In this document: positions 5,346 to 5,684 of the stretch, piece by piece
Layout: every line of letters starts with the position of its first letter
Position numbering within the stretch: position 1 is the stretch's first letter
Source: an uncultured Oscillibacter sp.
GTDB lineage: Bacteria > Bacillota > Clostridia > Oscillospirales > Oscillospiraceae
Direction: 5' to 3'
NCBI GenBank assembly: GCA_948435975.1
Contig: CAOJHG010000165.1
Coordinates: 1 to 5,684 of the forward strand
DNA: 5,684 nt
Notes under the pieces: model-generated
What the model was told of the DNA's origin: nothing
The model's database searches: none
The model's input: the letters and a program-made list of their open reading frames with translations, nothing else
Made by a program: the position numbers and the translations under genes

Positions 5346-5684
5346 ATGACAGGAAAACGAAATGTAAAACTCTCGGAGCAGGCAGCGAACCGCCTGTATA
5401 CCTGGATTGTAGAAGAGGGACGCTATCCACCCTGCACAAAGCTGCCCAATGAAAACGAACTCAGCGAAGCCATGGAGGTCAGCCGCACCACCCTGCGGGA
5501 AGCCATCTCGTACCTGGTGGCCCAGGGCGTCCTGGAGATTCAGCGGGGCAAGGGCACCTTTGTAGCGGAAACCCTGCCCGCCGCCGGGATGGATCTGACC
5601 GCGCTGTCAGACCTCCGCTCCCGGGTCCGGGCCAAGGACCTTTTTGAGATGCGCCTGATCTTTGAGCCCGCCACCGTGGCCCTG
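5346..5684 (+). CDS. GntR-family transcriptional regulator, FCD (FadR-like) subfamily, partial at right edge
   Basis: This is a DNA-binding regulator expected to respond to a small organic acid or related metabolite through its C-terminal FCD domain. The 113 visible residues include the complete GntR winged helix-turn-helix. LPNENELSEAMEVSRTTL (33-50) leads into the recognition helix around SRTTLREAISYL (46-57), and RGKGTFV at 67-73 is the wing. From about 97, DLFEMRLIFEPATVAL is the typical first helix of the FCD ligand domain. The metal- and ligand-binding histidines lie beyond the window. AAGGAG (5331-5336) is 9 nt before the ATG. The gene is divergent from the oxidoreductase operon, a common arrangement for a local regulator that also controls itself. 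The probable target is the operon, through the GTATAC site over its promoter. The ligand cannot be read from the sequence; a branched-chain 2-oxoacid or acyl-CoA is only a guess. Confidence 0.92.
   Translation, partial: MTGKRNVKLSEQAANRLYTWIVEEGRYPPCTKLPNENELSEAMEVSRTTLREAISYLVAQGVLEIQRGKGTFVAETLPAAGMDLTALSDLRSRVRAKDLFEMRLIFEPATVAL

Noticed and set aside
5248..5439. Minus-strand open frame of 63 codons
   Set aside because: It overlaps the promoter, leader and start of the GntR gene on the other strand, has no recognisable domain and no good ribosome binding site was seen.

Overview
The window is GC-rich and tightly packed. It carries a complete minus-strand operon for a four-subunit 2-oxoacid:ferredoxin oxidoreductase plus a branched-chain amino acid aminotransferase, so it most likely comes from an anaerobic amino-acid-fermenting bacterium. 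GC content, strong AGGAGG-type ribosome binding sites, sigma-70-like promoters, a clostridial-type VOR operon and a nearby rubrerythrin all suggest a Clostridia/Oscillospiraceae-like Firmicute. That lineage is inferred from general features, not from a marker gene.

Layout from right to left. A GntR/FCD-family regulator starts at 5346 on the plus strand and runs off the right edge. Divergent from it, across a 207-bp intergenic region with back-to-back promoters, is a minus-strand operon. Its genes in order are a P-loop NTPase of unknown role (5138-4437), a small two-cluster ferredoxin-like delta subunit (4393-4181), the alpha subunit VorB (4111-3023), the TPP-binding beta subunit (3039-2278) and the gamma subunit (2276-1704). 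A good intrinsic terminator follows at about 1661-1634. Next comes a separately promoted gene for a branched-chain aminotransferase (1483-407, ilvE type) with its own terminator at about 390-366. At the left edge is the N-terminal part of a rubrerythrin (215-1, minus), which continues outside the window.

Working together: the aminotransferase interconverts valine, leucine or isoleucine with their 2-oxoacids. The VOR-type enzyme oxidatively decarboxylates these (or, in reverse, reductively carboxylates branched acyl-CoAs) with CoA and ferredoxin. The FadR-like regulator sits where it could control the operon: a GTATAC-centred dyad overlaps the operon's -10 element. A different GGT-N3-ACC dyad lies in the spacer of the aminotransferase promoter. 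Substrate preference (branched-chain 2-oxoacids versus 2-oxoglutarate or another 2-oxoacid) cannot be settled from sequence alone.

The least explained element is the P-loop NTPase that leads the operon. No CRISPR array, tRNA, rRNA, insertion sequence or T-box was seen.
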